Shown here piece by piece: positions 1 through 12,112 of a stretch of 64,000 bases of DNA; positions within the stretch are counted from its first letter, which is position 1; each line of letters begins with the position of its first letter. The DNA is from Hetaerina americana (lineage: Eukaryota; Arthropoda; Insecta; Odonata; Calopterygidae), in the NCBI GenBank assembly GCA_022747635.1, contig JAKTNV010000004.1, positions 18,972,969 through 19,036,968 on the forward strand. The letters run 5' to 3'. The notes under the pieces are model-generated. The model did not search any database. It was not told the DNA's origin and saw nothing but the letters and a program-made list of their open reading frames with translations. The position numbers and the translations under genes were made by a program.

Positions 1-310
1 TTGGGTGTCTAGAAATGAGTTTGCCGGCAACCTCCTCCCAGCCCTCCTTGAATGCCTAGTGCCACCTCCCGGACTGCTACCTTGAAATTCAGTTGTCCTT
101 GAAGGCCTCTTTAAGCATCTGAAATGATTTAGTTGCATTCTTTCCAAGCTGCACGCAAAAATTGATGGCATATCACTGATCCAGCGAATGCACCATCGCT
201 CCATGTTACAAAGTCAAAAAACACACTTCATGTGGAGGCACGTCTTTCCGCTCAGGCTGCTTGGAGCAAACATATTTCCTCACCGGTTTTACTGCGCTGC
301 CATGGATAGT
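1..310 (-). mobile_element. mariner transposase 5' end, fragment
   Basis: Read on the minus strand, about positions 195 to 60 give a degraded mariner N-terminal helix-turn-helix region (INFCVQLGKNATKSFQMLKE-like). It is followed by a broken stretch resembling the acidic-basic linker (GRW..AFKEGWEE). The sequence above position 200 would be the 5' UTR and terminal repeat. The rest of the transposase is cut off by the window edge or deleted. This is a dead remnant in the upstream intron or flank of the GST gene. The call rests on motif resemblance in one frame only. Confidence 0.45.
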
Positions 311-518
311 CACATCACAGTAAAATCATGCACATTACTTTCATAATGGACCTAGTATGTACATGCCAATGATAAAAATCTCTTGAAAATGAATGTAATT
401 CATAAGTGACTAAATTATAGGTAATGGATTTCTTAAAAATGCCAGCATTTCAAAATTCTCTCTAGTACTAGAAATTTGATTTAATGTGACTTAATTTGAT
501 AGTAGGTTGTAGTACTAG

Positions 519-815
519 TGAAGGAGACTGGCAGCTGAGATCATTTGCACCATTAGGGATGAATAGGAAACGAAGAAGGGTGCAGGGAAGCCCGGTATAG
601 TCATTAGCCTACTCTTAAAGAAAGGCGCCAAGGCATCCGCAGTTTGATGACCTATCTGGGGGACGGTACACTCAGTCAAAAGTGCTCTCTTTTAAGCACC
701 TCAAGTAGTGATCATGATACCACTGAAAAAGATCTGTTATCTCCAGGATTCGAACCTGGGCCCTCTGGGTTGGAAACCAGACCGATAGCCACTGCATCAT
801 CTCAATCCCCATGTA
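519..815 (-). mobile_element. tRNA-derived SINE, family B, copy 1
   Basis: Read on the minus strand, the element starts with a tRNA-like head at about 730-812. The B box is the complement of GGATTCGAACC, and an A-box-like GGCTATCGGT lies further 5'. A body follows that is shared with 20483-20766 and 55942-56253, including the blocks CATTAGCCTACTCTT and AAGCACCTCAAGTAGT as read on plus. The far end keeps GTAGTACTAG, a remnant of the (ACT)n tail seen in copy 3. It is moderately diverged. An ORF runs through it by chance. Confidence 0.75.
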
Positions 816-1409
816 ATTTTGTTCACTGAAATATGTGCAATGCTGTTTTCATCAATTATGAGGGATTAAGCTAGTGCCTACATGTATGTGAACTAAATTT
901 TTTGTTCTGGATGACTACCTAATTAATTTATCAAGTAAAAAGTACCACTACACATATTTTTTTTATTAAAATTTGAAAAATGTTCAGAAGAAATTTATAA
1001 TTTTTGTTTTCAATTAAAATTTTAATATGCAACCTCTACATTTACTTGGAAATGGTGAACATTTATGCTAAAAAATTATTACTAGCACACACATTATTAC
1101 TCTCTTACTAATGTTGATTTAAGACCCTAGTGGGTTGTGGCAATATAGCCAAGAAATGGAAATCTGTATACTTCACATTTAGCCCCAGGTTGATGCGACT
1201 TAACTTGTTCAATAGCATTAAAATTCTTTGTACAAGTACCACGTGGATGAGATAAGTGGGCTACCATTACTGTTGTATCCACCCAATATTAATAAAAAGA
1301 CCTAACCTTAATTTTTATTGGCCCTTGAATTAACTTCCATCCATCACTTATAATGATTTTTGCTCAAGCTTGTTGCAAATGTTGTTTTATCACAATTTTT
1401 TTAAATTAG

Positions 1410-4400
1410 GTATGATGTCGTGAACATTAATCTGACAGAAAAACCAGATTGGTTATTGGATAGGAGTCCACTTGGAAAAGTGCCTGCTCTAGAAGTCGAT
1501 GGGACAACAATTTATGAGAGCCTCATTATTGCTGACTTTCTAGATGAAAAGTATCCTCAAAGGCCATTGTTACCCAAGGATCCAATGCAAAAAGCTAAAG
1601 ATAAAATACTTATGGAGCAGTTTAATATGGTAAATTTTTAAGTTCATGGCTTCATACTTTTATGATCATGTTGCTGGCATCATTAAGAATTTGATACAAT
1701 GTAAATGGCATTTTTTATCTTTTAAAGTGTATTTTATGGTTGAATTACAAAGTAGACTCATTCATCAATCTGATGGCATGTATGACAATGCAGATTTAAT
1801 GTGTGTCATCAATCATTACCATTATTCTTTTTCTTTAGGTAATTTCAGCTATGTTTAAGCTGTTTTATAGTTATAATCACAGGATGGATACTGATTTCCA
1901 TAGAGAAATTGTTGCTGCTTTAGATGTATTTGAAAAGGAATTAGTCGAAAGAGGAACACCTTTCTTTGGAGGTATTTCATTTTTCTCAGCCATCCAAGTT
2001 CATTGTTAATTTTTATTATAGTGGCTAACAAGTACAATTTTTTACAAGGAGACAAACCAGGAATGTTGGACTACATGATTTGGCCTTGGTGTGAGCGTGC
2101 AGATTTATTGAACATACTGGGTGGAGATCAGTTTAAATTGCCTAAGGAGAGACTTATGAGATTGGTAAGTAACTGCTTAATTACTTCAGTTGTTACGAAA
2201 CTGAAACCAAAAAGGAATTACCATATTTTCCCATGTCAAATGACGAAAATGATGATGCATGTTATGTAAAATGAAAACTGAAATAATCCAAACTATCACA
2301 CACTTATGTACCCAATAATTTTAAGAAGAGTCTCGCAAAAATAAATTAGTCTGGAAGCATGCCTTTCTAATTGCATTCTATTTTATACATATCTGATACT
2401 GTTACGGTTGTTACTCAATTATCTCATAAATCTATGAGAAGGAGAAGAAACATAATTTCTATATTTCATTTATTCTAATTCATAGTACTTTGCATATGCA
2501 TAGAGTATGTCATATTTTATACATGTGTGCATAAATATATAATGCAACCTCGCAATTTCCTTTTTCTTTTGCAAAATTAATGACTTCTAGCGTAAACATC
2601 ACTGGCTTCTTCAGACCTGCAAAATACCCACCTACTTCAGCTGTTAGTTCTTTGTTTGAAGATAATTTCCATCCAAGGAGAAAAATTTTGAGCTTAGAGA
2701 AGAGATGAAAATCTGATGGAGCCAAATCAGTTGAAAAAGGCTGGTGTGGCAACAATTTTTATCTTAGTTCATTTATTTTTGCCATGGCAACGCCACTTGT
2801 GTTTGGGCATCCATTGTCTTGAGGAAAGAGACTTTTTCTTTGCCAAATCTGGCCTTTTTTTTGTATATATATCGCTCCAGTTGGTTCTGGAGGTTGGCAT
2901 AGTATTGTCCAGTAATTGTTTGACTAGTACTAAGATAATCTATCAGCAGAATCCTTTTTGCATCCCATAAAACTGAAGTTAAACCTTTTTGGTTGATCGT
3001 ATTGCCTTTGCTTCTTTGGTGGTGGTGAATCAAAATGTTTCTACTGCTTTGACTGTTGTTTTGTCTCTGGGGTATATACCCCCATAGTGGAGCCAAGTTT
3101 CATCTCTAGTCACAAACCGGTGTAGAAAATCTAGTTGGTTGCTCTTTAAATGGTCAAACGTTGTTCTGAAATTTCCATTGTGATGTGTTTGTGGTCCTGC
3201 ACTAAGAGTCATGGCACCCATCTGACAGATAATTTTCTCATATCCAATTCCCCTGTTTAATTTGTTTTATTCCTCTTCTGATGACATCTTTGCAGCTTCA
3301 GTAATTTCTCGCACTTTCAGTCAGCAATCCTCCATGATCATTTAATGTGCTTTGGCAATGATTTCTGGGTTAGAGGTACACTTTGGCCAATTGCTACATC
3401 ATCATCTAAGCTGTCCCAGACTAACTTAAACCTGTTTGTCCACTTAGAAAGAGTTGAATATCAGGAAAAGAGTCCTAATGGAGTGTTCTGAATGTCTGCA
3501 TGAATTTTCTTTGCTTTCATACCTTTCTTTACAAAGTTTTTAATTCCTGCTCAAATCTCAATTTTTTCCATCTTTGCATATCACTACATGGGAACAAAAA
3601 CAGAGAAGAATCCACACCATAGATCTTTTGCCAGAGCACTGATGCATTATGTGTTTACTCATAAAGGATTACCTATTACTTTGAGGGAAACTTTTTGTGC
3701 TAGTTATGACATTTGGTGGTGATTCTGAGAACCTTTCAAACTTTGTATATCTACCTCAAAATGCAACAACTTCAGTGTTTAAAAATCGTTCGCCTTGACT
3801 GGGATTCGAACCTGGATCCCTCAATGTCTGGTTGAGTGCTTTGACAAGTTAAGCTATCGAGGCATCCTCTTAAACTCTGAAATTTTGGGGCTTTTAAAGG
3901 AACAACATGTTGTGACAAAATACCGTACATACAACTTCACAGGCACTCATAGTCGTGTGCAACGTGCCACAGTCCACGAGGTTGAAGCCAACTTTTAAAC
4001 GCTTATGCTGTTTATACCTTTGACAAATTCCAAGGAAACAGCTGGAGATGCCGCAACAGTGACTTTTAACAGAGTCATCCTCTAATAGGCATTTCAATGC
4101 GACAATTTCAGTATAAAAATCATTTACCCTGATCGGGATTCGAACCCGGATCCCTCAATGTCCGGTCAAGGCTAGAGTAGAAAGTTATATGTGAGTATAT
4201 ATTGTTTGCTTGATTTTTGTATCTTGGCACAAAGATAACCAGTGTCACTCTGTAAACATGTTGACAATTATTGTAGGAATTGTATTACATGTTTTTGGGT
4301 ACTTTTTCATCAGCAGGATATCAGGTAGTATGTAACCTTAGTTTTCAATTCCCTGATTGATATATTGTTGAGAGTATCCCTGTATGCATTCTAATTGAAG

Positions 4401-5472
4401 GAATTCTCAATCTTTTTTGTTAAAATGTTAATTTTTCTTTGTGTCAGTGGCCATTATTTTGTAGGTTTCTACATCCAGGAAAAATAGTTGAAATCATGGT
4501 GATTTGCCCTACAGAATGTTTGCATTTGTTGCCAATATGTATCATTCTTATGATCAACACCTGAAATTTTTACAATTAAATTAAATTTTTTAAAATAAAT
4601 TACAATTTCATAACTAGAATGTAGGAGGTCAAAATGAGCGCACCCTAGGGTATTTCCTTTCAATTACTAAAGAGCTGTATTCTGAAATTCCTCAAAAATC
4701 ACATGAGTGAAAACTGCCCCCCCCCCCCCCAATCCCAGAGCTTGGTGGTGTCAGACTCATGGTCCTTGTGTGAAAATTGAGTGTTGCTGCACAACTTCTA
4801 ATTGTTTTCTAACCTTGCAGGGGCCTCTCTATAAAATGAAAAGACCGCAGGGGTAGGACCTTGAAATTTCAAAAATGTCAATTTTGACCTCCACCTTATA
4901 TGTATTAAATGTTTGTCTAAACTTATAATCACATTGGAAGTCTCACAGATGTCAGGATTTAAAAATGGCTATCAGTTTTATCAAATGATCAGTCTTGGTT
5001 TATAGCCATGTCCATTTGATAAGGGAATGATGATTGAGGCAATCCCTGAAACATACTTTGGTTTCTAATTAAGTTTTTCCATTTTTAAAGTACTTGAGTG
5101 GGCTCTGAGCATATGGTAAGTATATCCTAGGGTTCAGGTTTCTTTCTCATCACTCTTTAATAACCATCATGCCTATCATCCTGGTGGTGATCTATTCAGT
5201 AATTTTAATATATAGATTTCGCTGATATTAGATCTATTTTATGCCTAACATTGTTTCCACAGGAATAGTTATCTGAAACTCTCCCATTCACCCATAATTG
5301 ACCTTAAAAACTATCTATTCGTATTTCATTACTACAGATGGAATGGAGGAATGCAATGAAAGAAGATGAAGGTGTTCGAGTAAGCTATCTTGATCCAGAA
5401 GTTCATGCAAAATTTCTGAAGAGCAAAATGGCAGGAACACCAGACTATGATCTTCTTGTTTCTAATCTTTAG
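1410..5472 (+). CDS. GSTO: glutathione S-transferase omega, 3' part (5' exon outside window)
   Basis: Omega GSTs are cytosolic enzymes that use an active-site cysteine for thiol transfer and dehydroascorbate reduction. Four exons are seen: 1410-1629, 1839-1971, 2049-2164 and 5338-5472 (stop TAG). All have AG acceptors and GT donors, and the phases join without a break. They encode about 200 residues. The first exon gives the end of the thioredoxin fold, with the cis-proline motif GKVPALE and the glutathione-binding ES in [15 protein letters not shown]. The later exons give the all-helical C-terminal domain, with the omega-like [10 protein letters not shown]. The start codon and catalytic CPF/CPY exon, about 40 residues, are not visible and should lie upstream. 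The 3.2-kb last intron carries a MITE fragment, a dead mariner and two SINE pieces. No frameshift or stop is seen, so the gene is probably functional. The omega class is assigned from motif resemblance. Confidence 0.9.
2221..2312 (+). mobile_element. MITE fragment, same family as 18854-19180
   Basis: The segment begins after a TA with CCATATTTTCCCA. It then shares the blocks CATGCATGTTATGTAA and AATAATCCAAA with the left half of the complete MITE near 18.9 kb. The right half and right terminal repeat are missing. It lies in the last intron of the GST gene. Confidence 0.6.
2505..3575 (-). mobile_element. degraded mariner transposon, nearly full-length coding region
   Basis: Minus-strand translation in three frames gives an almost complete mariner transposase from about 3570 down to 2510. 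In order these are an N-terminal MEKIEI...ADIQNTPLG region, the RWVP linker, the first catalytic block [11 protein letters not shown] (about 3110-3080), FPQDNG with the second Asp (about 2820), and [18 protein letters not shown] with the third Asp (about 2735-2690). Many stops and frameshifts separate the blocks, so it cannot make transposase. It is an old insertion in the last GST intron, on the strand opposite the gene. Confidence 0.85.
3762..3880 (-). mobile_element. tRNA-derived SINE head, family D
   Basis: The reverse complement holds an A box (TAGCTTAACTTGTC-like) and a B box GGTTCGAATCC. It ends in a tail of GATTTTTAAACACTGAAGTTG and TTGCA. The same tail recurs at 4090, 9757, 26127 and 27722. 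Between this copy and the next is 200 bp of unassigned sequence that may be the body of the same element. Confidence 0.65.
4090..4178 (-). mobile_element. truncated tRNA-derived SINE, family D
   Basis: The reverse complement contains the B box GGTTCGAATCCC and the tail block TGATTTTTATACTGAAATTG. The A-box half is cut off at about 4175. It is a second member of the family at 3762-3880. Confidence 0.6.
4717..4730 (+). repeat. poly-C run of 14
   Basis: A 14-base homopolymer lies in the last GST intron. Its length is prone to sequencing error. Confidence 0.9.
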
Positions 5473-7251
5473 GAATATTTGATAATTATTCCAGATGGTG
5501 CATTTCTTTCAAGTAGATATGAGTGCTTACAGTAAAAGGTTTGATCAACATAATTTTCAATGTCAATGGTGCTACAGTTTATATCATATTCAAGAGTACT
5601 TGGAAGCGAATAAGTTAGTTACATATTTTTTGTAATGACATCCGTCAGCAGGTACTGAACGTGAAGCGTTTAACATAAATTTCTATAGCTGTTTAATTCT
5701 TTCTTGGTACCCTGAGAGAGTGCTATATTTTAAAAAAGTGAAAGCAATTAGGGTATGTGAAAAAGGTATTCATTCCATTGTTTATTGAAGTAATTTTTTT
5801 TCTTATTACCATCACCCTTGTAAGGATAATATTATTTCATTTTATAATCCGACATTTTATTTGGTTCCATTAGATGTATTTCATAATAGAAATATATAGT
5901 GACATGATGATTATCCCTACTTTTGAAGTGAAATTTGGGGGATCCAAGATAATTTTGTTGCATTGTGATGTCACATCATCAAGTAGACAATGAAAAACTA
6001 AAAATTTTAAACACTGTTAATATTAAGAGGCATGCTGAGTTTATTGTGATCATAAATTTATGTCACAAATAATCACATTTTACAGCATATGATAAGCACT
6101 TAATTCTTAAATAATTGTTCTGGAAATGCCCTCTATTTAAAATTCAGTTTCTGATAATGAAGGGCATTTCTCCTTGATGGTTGTCCAGGTGCTATTTATG
6201 CCCATTTAAAATCAAAGCATTTTTTTTAATACTTCATATCTTCCTTTATTGATGTTGAGTCACAGAAAGAGAAACAATAATAATATATTTATTTTTTCAG
6301 AAAATTGTTTTGTCATGCAAGGGGGCATTTCCAGGGTACAATTTCAAAACTTTTAAGTTTTATGTAAATCAAAATGATATGAAAACAGAATACAATTCTC
6401 GAGGGAGCAAAGGTAACAAGGGTAAATTTGCTATATTTGTTAGTTTTCATACAGTTTTGTTAAATTGAAAAGTTGATTGAATTGGATGGATAATTATTTT
6501 TTCTGATGTAGCTTAGTGAAGGGGTTTCTCTTTGGGAAATGATTAAAAAAAAACTACCTTGGACTCTTGTTTAGGGAAAATATTTGGCTCTCTTTTATTC
6601 TATCATTGAATAACCTTCACTATTTTGTTTCATGCAATCATTGTTTATATTTATGAGTAAATACTAAAATCCTTACATTTTTCCTGCCAGTATTAATTGA
6701 CTGTTTTGTGTGTGCTAAAGTTCGAGAAATGTTTTTTAAGAAAATGGGGACAAGTAAAAGTAATTGCTTTTCCAAGATTTTCTATTTCCATCACATGTAC
6801 TTGTACTTCTTAGATTACTTTATGCAGTTGGATTTTGGGTAGGTTATGCTAGTTTTATTTTTTTATGTTTTAAAGCTTATAGCAAAGTTAACATATAACT
6901 TGTATAATGTTTTGTTGAGATGAAAATAGTTTGCATTTTTCTAGTCTGAATTGTATCAAAAAGACAATGTGCTTTCAAAATGTAAATATGAAATGTTAAA
7001 ATGTCATCTCATAGAAACTTATATTTGAGACCTAACAATTTCGCCTAATGACCTTATTAAGATAATGAAGCATTTCTGTATTTTTGCTGTTCTAATTTCT
7101 TTTTGTTCCACAAACAATATTTTGCTCATAAATCTTAATGTATATGCTTAAACTAATATTTTGTTTTCTTTATGAATGATGTTCTTTTATTCAAGGTTAT
7201 TGATGTCTAATTAAAACTTATTAATTTTTATCACTGTTTTGGTGCAATAAA
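5473..7251 (+). other. probable 3' UTR of the GST gene
   Basis: No open frame or recognised repeat follows the GST stop codon in this AT-rich stretch. The first convincing polyadenylation signal I see is AATAAA at 7246-7251. This boundary is an inference; an earlier variant signal could be used. Confidence 0.35.
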
Positions 7252-8159
7252 AAATAAGTTCTTAAATCATAATAATAGGTTTCATTACAGTTGCCTGCCA
7301 ATACAAATTATATTTACAATATGATGTTTTTCTTCCCTTTATTTACATGTATTAGTAATGAATTGGGTGGTGCAATGGTATTGGCTGTGGAAAAGTTAGC
7401 AATAATTGATATTATTCAGTGCCATAAGTCATGGTCTTGAATGTCGCATCAATATAATTTTATTACTCCATAATGTTTGGAAAAACATTAGAGAATTGGG
7501 ATGTTAGTCGAATTGACTGCATATCCAAGGGTTTATCTCTGAAATGTCATGAAATTATGTATAAAGACTGTGACATTTCTGAAACATAGATTAATTGAAT
7601 AATTTTGTATGGAAAACAGGTATTGAGTAATGCAAGATGTAAGAAATTGCTTTATCATGACTGAATTAATTGTATGGGCCTGTTTAATACTAATGAGCCT
7701 TTAATTTTCTGTTATTTTAACCTCCACCACTTTTCATACATGTTCAGCTGGTGTATACCTCTTTCTTCTATATACTTACCAGCCCATTTTTCTAATGGAA
7801 TGGACAAATTAATGTTGCCAGAAAAATAAATTTAAAATCATTTTTTGGCTTCAGGACTGTCTTCTCCCAAATTATTAAATTATAAGAAAGGGAAGACTCA
7901 TTAATTGAATTCTAAATGCATAATGAGATTAATGTATGAGGTCTGATCAAAGAGCCCCAGAACTTCATAAATATAACACCAACATGATAATGTAGAAATT
8001 ATGATTGTTTTTTTTTGATAGCTGCATCCTTTTCAATTAAACACCTGCCGTTTTCTTTATTCAACTGTTATTATTCATCTCATTACAGCTATTCATTTAT
8101 ATTTATGTTGAGTGTACTTTTCAATATCCAAGATGCCTGGTTCTAAAGAGTAGAGAACT
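7252..8159. other. intergenic, nothing firm
   Basis: No gene is seen. Near 7937, GAGGTCTGATCAAA resembles a mariner terminal repeat end, but no transposase follows. Confidence 0.4.
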
Positions 8160-8520
8160 AGTGTATTCGATTGTTTCTGGCTCAACGTAGTGGAAGGTCA
8201 TGTTCATTAAATGAAGAGCACAATGTATTTTGTCATTGTTCTATATTTTTGTACTACCAGTTTCAATGCTTAGGCATCATTATTTGGTACAAATTAGTCA
8301 AGTTACGGTCCATTTATATACCATTCTTGTGGGGGGAGGAGGGGGAGAGGTTGGGTTTTGATTGGCGTTGATGGTAAGGAGGAGAGGCCCTACATGAATG
8401 GTGTTTAATGGACTGAAACTTTGCACCTGGTAATTATGTCTAAGCGTTGAAACTAGTTTTACCAGAATGAAGAACAGCGGAAAAATGAATTGTTCTTCAT
8501 TTAATGTAGAGAATTAACTG
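8160..8520. mobile_element. Penelope-like pseudo-LTR remnant, inverted pair
   Basis: The left arm (about 8180-8325, minus) matches the PLE end at 42760-42905. Shared blocks on plus are CATTAAATGAAGA, the GGTACAAATTA region and CCATTTATATACCATTC. The right arm (about 8395-8515, plus) repeats the same sequence inverted: AATGGACT, GCGTTGAAACTAGTTTTACCAG and TTCTTCATTTAATG. Each arm holds a decayed hammerhead-like core with GAAAC preserved (minus about 8264-8260, plus about 8440-8444). The CTGATGA halves are mutated. No coding sequence remains. Confidence 0.6.
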
Positions 8521-9756
8521 AATTTTGCCTTATATTTGGAAAATGCTTCTGCACACATTCTTGAAACTAAGATATAAGTTTGTCATGGTTAGTACATGAG
8601 CCGCACAGGTTAATATGATTATGAATGTTGGCAATCGCAGATGTTCACTCGCATCTTAGATGGCCATAATCATGTTGCACAAATTTGTGAAATCATATGT
8701 TCCCATTGCCATTTAGCAGTTCATAAAATAGCAGAAGAGTGGACTTATTGTTAGATTCATAGTCTCATGTCATGAACTTCTTATGGCCAAATTATAATTT
8801 CATCTGATTGCTCCAGAGTTTGTACCATGACTTCTGACATGGGATTAGAGATATGTGGTCTCCATCAGGTAGCTTGTTTTAGAGCTGGATATTATGAGTC
8901 TCACTGGTCTCATTCAACTAAGAGAGAGTATTGAAAGTGCTGTTTATTTTTGATGAAGTTGTGACCTCCTTATATTTTTTGAGCAACTTGTTAGCTGCAT
9001 GTGGTGAAGAGAGTAGTTTTAAAGATTAATTTCTAAAATGATTTCTAATTTGTTTAATTGGTATGCTTAGAATTTGAATATTTTCTATCCTATCATGTTC
9101 CATGCTCATTGTACCATCTTCAGACATTACACTGCTCCATGCTCATCATGATTTAGTGTAAATATATATTCTTGTTGGTAGCAGTTGTAGTAGCATCAAG
9201 CTTATAGTAAAATAACTGAGGCTTTCATCAATAGCAAATTTGCTATTTCATAAAACATGATTCTCAGGACTGAATGGAAAACTATATCATATAGTAAATT
9301 CCATGGATTGCTAAGTTTGTGTTTTTTACATATGTTTCGTACCTGTAAATTGTTAATAAGCATAATTAAATCAGATGCAGATTTTTGTGCAGGTGAGAAC
9401 ATGTTTGGACCTAAGCAAAGTCTAAGTTGTGTTATGCAACCATGCCAGCTTTGTTATTTTAAAGCTTGATGGATATTATTATGTGGTAGTACATCATTTA
9501 AGGTAGGATTTTGGATTGACATAGACTGAACATTGTTTCCTTTCTAAGCTTCACCTAACTAGACATGACCTTGTACTCTACACTACAAAAAATTTTTCTT
9601 TCCATCCAACAAACTTTCAATTCCATCATTCTTATCTTTTCCTCTCTCTACCTTGTTGGCCAAAGTTTCGCTTGTACATGATGTGTAACTTAGCCTTCTT
9701 CTTTCTCATAACCTTTGTTTTGTTTGTATATATTCTCATCCCATTACAATGACGCT
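8521..9756. other. intergenic, nothing recognised
   Basis: AT-rich sequence without a supported gene. The short open frames here show no recognisable domain. Confidence 0.4.
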
Positions 9757-9832
9757 GATGCAACAATTTCTGAGAGTAAAAATCAATCACCGTGACCGGG
9801 ATGATTTTTACACTCTGAAATTGCTGCATTAA
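9757..9832. repeat. palindromic SINE-tail fragment, family D
   Basis: The block TGCAACAATTTCTGAGAG plus TAAAAATCA is followed about 20 bp later by its inverted copy (ATTTTTACACTCTGAAATTG and CTGCA). This is the family D tail present head-to-head with the tRNA head missing. The central CCGTGACCGGGAT is the start of the head. Confidence 0.6.
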
Positions 9833-9835
9833 ATT

Positions 9836-9842
9836 ATATATG

Positions 9843-9873
<31 letters not shown>

Positions 9874-9944
9874 ATATATGTATATATATATATGTGTGTG
9901 TATATATATATTATATATATTATATATATACATATATATATATA
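9836..9944. repeat. (TA)n/(TG)n microsatellite, left flank of a mariner
   Basis: An almost pure TA tract with short TG stretches. Its continuation at 11277-11372 lies on the other side of the mariner, so the transposon landed inside this microsatellite. Confidence 0.9.
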
Positions 9945-11276
9945 CTACCTTGATCAAAAAGTTCCCGGAATAACCACCGTGTGGCGCTCCCATCGTTCCG
10001 ATTTGAGTTCTGTTTTTTTTGTTAAATTGGTACATCTGTTGTTGATATTCCCTTTAAATCTTAGTGTCATAACTTGACATTTGCAAAAGTTACGGTCGGT
10101 TTTCGGTATGTCCATCAGTGCTTCCTGCGATTTTTCCATTACTTCCTCTCGGCTGCTAAAACGCGTTCCCCGTAATGGTTTTTTAACTCGATTGAACAGA
10201 AAGAAGTCACAGGGAGCCAAATCAGGTGAATTCGGTGGCTGTTGGATGGTATTTGTTGCATTTTTCGTCAAAAAATTACGAATAATGAAAGCACTGTGCG
10301 ACGGTGCGTTATCATGGTGCAAAATCCACGAGTTTTCTGCCCACATTTCTGGTCTCTTTCGGCGAATTGCTTCACGCAAACGTCTCATAACGCCCAAATA
10401 ATACTCTTTGTTTACTGTCTGGCCTTCTGGCAAAAATTCATGATGCACTACACCGTTGTAATCCATGAAAACCGTCAGCATTGCCTTCTTTTTTGACTGA
10501 AAACGACGTGGTTTTTTTGGTCTCGGCTCATTTGGTGAACGCCATTCACTTGCCTGATGTCTGGATTGCGTGTCGTACTCATAAACCCACGTCTCGTCTC
10601 CAGTAATGATCCTTTTGATGAATGTGGGATCGGATTCAGCCTCGCAAATCATGTCTTTTGCGACGTCAACACGGTCTCTTTTTTTGCATGAAATTGAGGT
10701 CTTTCGGCACCAACTTTGCTGCTACACGACGGAAACCCAAATCATTAACCACAATGTCTTGGGCGGATCCATAGGCAATGTTCAAGTCCTCCGCTATTTC
10801 TCTGATGGTTAATTTGCGGTTATTGACCAACATTTCTTTTACTTTATCAATTTTTTCACCGACTTTCGATGTCGATGGTCTGCCACTGCGTTCATCATCT
10901 TCGATTGACTCACGACCACTTCTGAACCGCTCGTGCCACTGGTAAACGACCGTTTTTTTTTAGAGAATCGTTGCCGAAACACTTTTCCAACATTTCCAAC
11001 GTCCGTGCGCCACTAAATCCGTTTTTTGCGCAAAATTTAATACAAGTTCGTTGTTGCAAATTTAAATCCATTTCTGCAATTGTAAAAAATCGCCAACACA
11101 CACAGAGATAGATGTACTCTTGGCTACGTAACTTTTGCAAATGTCAAGTTATGACACTAAGATTTAAAGGGAATATCAACAACAGATGTACCAATTTAAC
11201 AAAAAAAACAGAACTCAAATCGGAACGATGGGAGCGCCACACGGTGGTTATTCCGGGAACTTTTTGATCAAGGTAG
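9945..11276 (-). mobile_element. mariner (DD34D) transposon with 150-bp inverted repeats
   Basis: The element is flanked by TA on both sides and ends in an inverted repeat of about 150 bp (9945-10094 and 11127-11276), very long for a mariner. The transposase reads on the minus strand from ATG at 11071-11069. The N-terminal region starts MDLNLQQRTCIKFCAKNGFS. The frame then shifts in an A run (plus-strand T run at about 10951-10960) and again in an A run of seven (10679-10685). The remaining frame reads without stops through ITGDETWVYEYD, HHDNAPSHS and NSPDLAPCDFFLF; the last two catalytic aspartates are 34 residues apart. The frame runs into the left terminal repeat. Apart from the two homopolymer shifts the gene looks intact and young. 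Confidence 0.93.
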
Positions 11277-11308
<32 letters not shown>

Positions 11309-11318
11309 CGTGTGTATG

Positions 11319-11350
<32 letters not shown>

Positions 11351-11372
11351 ATGATATATGTATATATAATTA
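11277..11372. repeat. (TA)n/(TG)n microsatellite, right flank of the mariner
   Basis: Continuation of the tract at 9836-9944, interrupted by the mariner insertion. Confidence 0.9.
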
Positions 11373-11389
11373 TAAATATTAGCAGATGA

Positions 11390-12020
11390 CCCCATTAAAA
11401 GTTACTGTTGCAGTGTCTCCTGCAGTTTCTTGGAATGACCCTGGTTTCGTAATGGACTCGGCAATGAAATGACTGACTGGCTAGCTAAAGTTTGATCATC
11501 TGCAAATATTATTTTTAAAATTCTCTGCCAACTTCCATTCCTGTCTCCATATTTTAATTCCAGTTGTTTTTTCTGTGGCTTTTGATATCCCTTTATTGAG
11601 ATTTTCCTATATATCTACCGCTGGACCTATCTTTATTTCTTACTCATAAAATTGTCCACTTCCACCTGGTACCTCCTTCTTCCTATCAGTCTAGTAAATG
11701 CTCCTATATTCCAGTATCTCTTCTGTTTCCCCTGTTATATTAACGTATTTCTCATATTACACATCATTAGTACTAATTTATGATCTGAGTCTGCATTTGC
11801 TCCAAGGAAACTGAATTAGTGATGCTTTTCCTAAATATGTGCTTAGCCATTGTGTAATCCAACTGATATTTCTTAATTCCTGGGCATTTTCCATGCATGC
11901 CTGCCTACTTCTTTTGTGGACTTTAAACCAAGTGTATGTTATAATTTGCCCATTTCTCCTGCAGAACTCAATTGCCCTCTCCCCATAGTCATGCCTTGAT
12001 CCAAAACTGTAATCCCATAT
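11390..12020 (-). mobile_element. LINE fragment, endonuclease domain end
   Basis: Minus-strand translation gives broken pieces of a non-LTR endonuclease domain. GERVIQFC.RNGQIITYTWF lies at about 11990-11920 and GANADSDHK, the conserved SDH of the active site, at about 11810-11785. Linker-like sequence follows. Several frameshifts and stops make it a pseudogene fragment. Confidence 0.65.
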
Positions 12021-12112
12021 ATCGCTCCCATCTCTTGCTTTGCTTACTGATAATCTTCCAAGTTTTCAATTTCGGAAGTATCATGAGAATTTACAAGGGT
12101 CTTACTTTAACC

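Noticed and set aside
730..812. Genuine tRNA genes at the B-box hits (730, 3800, 4140, 47600, 48340, 48720, 56740)
   Set aside because: None folds into a full cloverleaf with intact acceptor stem; each is attached to a shared SINE body or tail.
7937..8050. Possible mariner terminal repeat GAGGTCTGATCAAA
   Set aside because: No transposase or second terminal repeat nearby.
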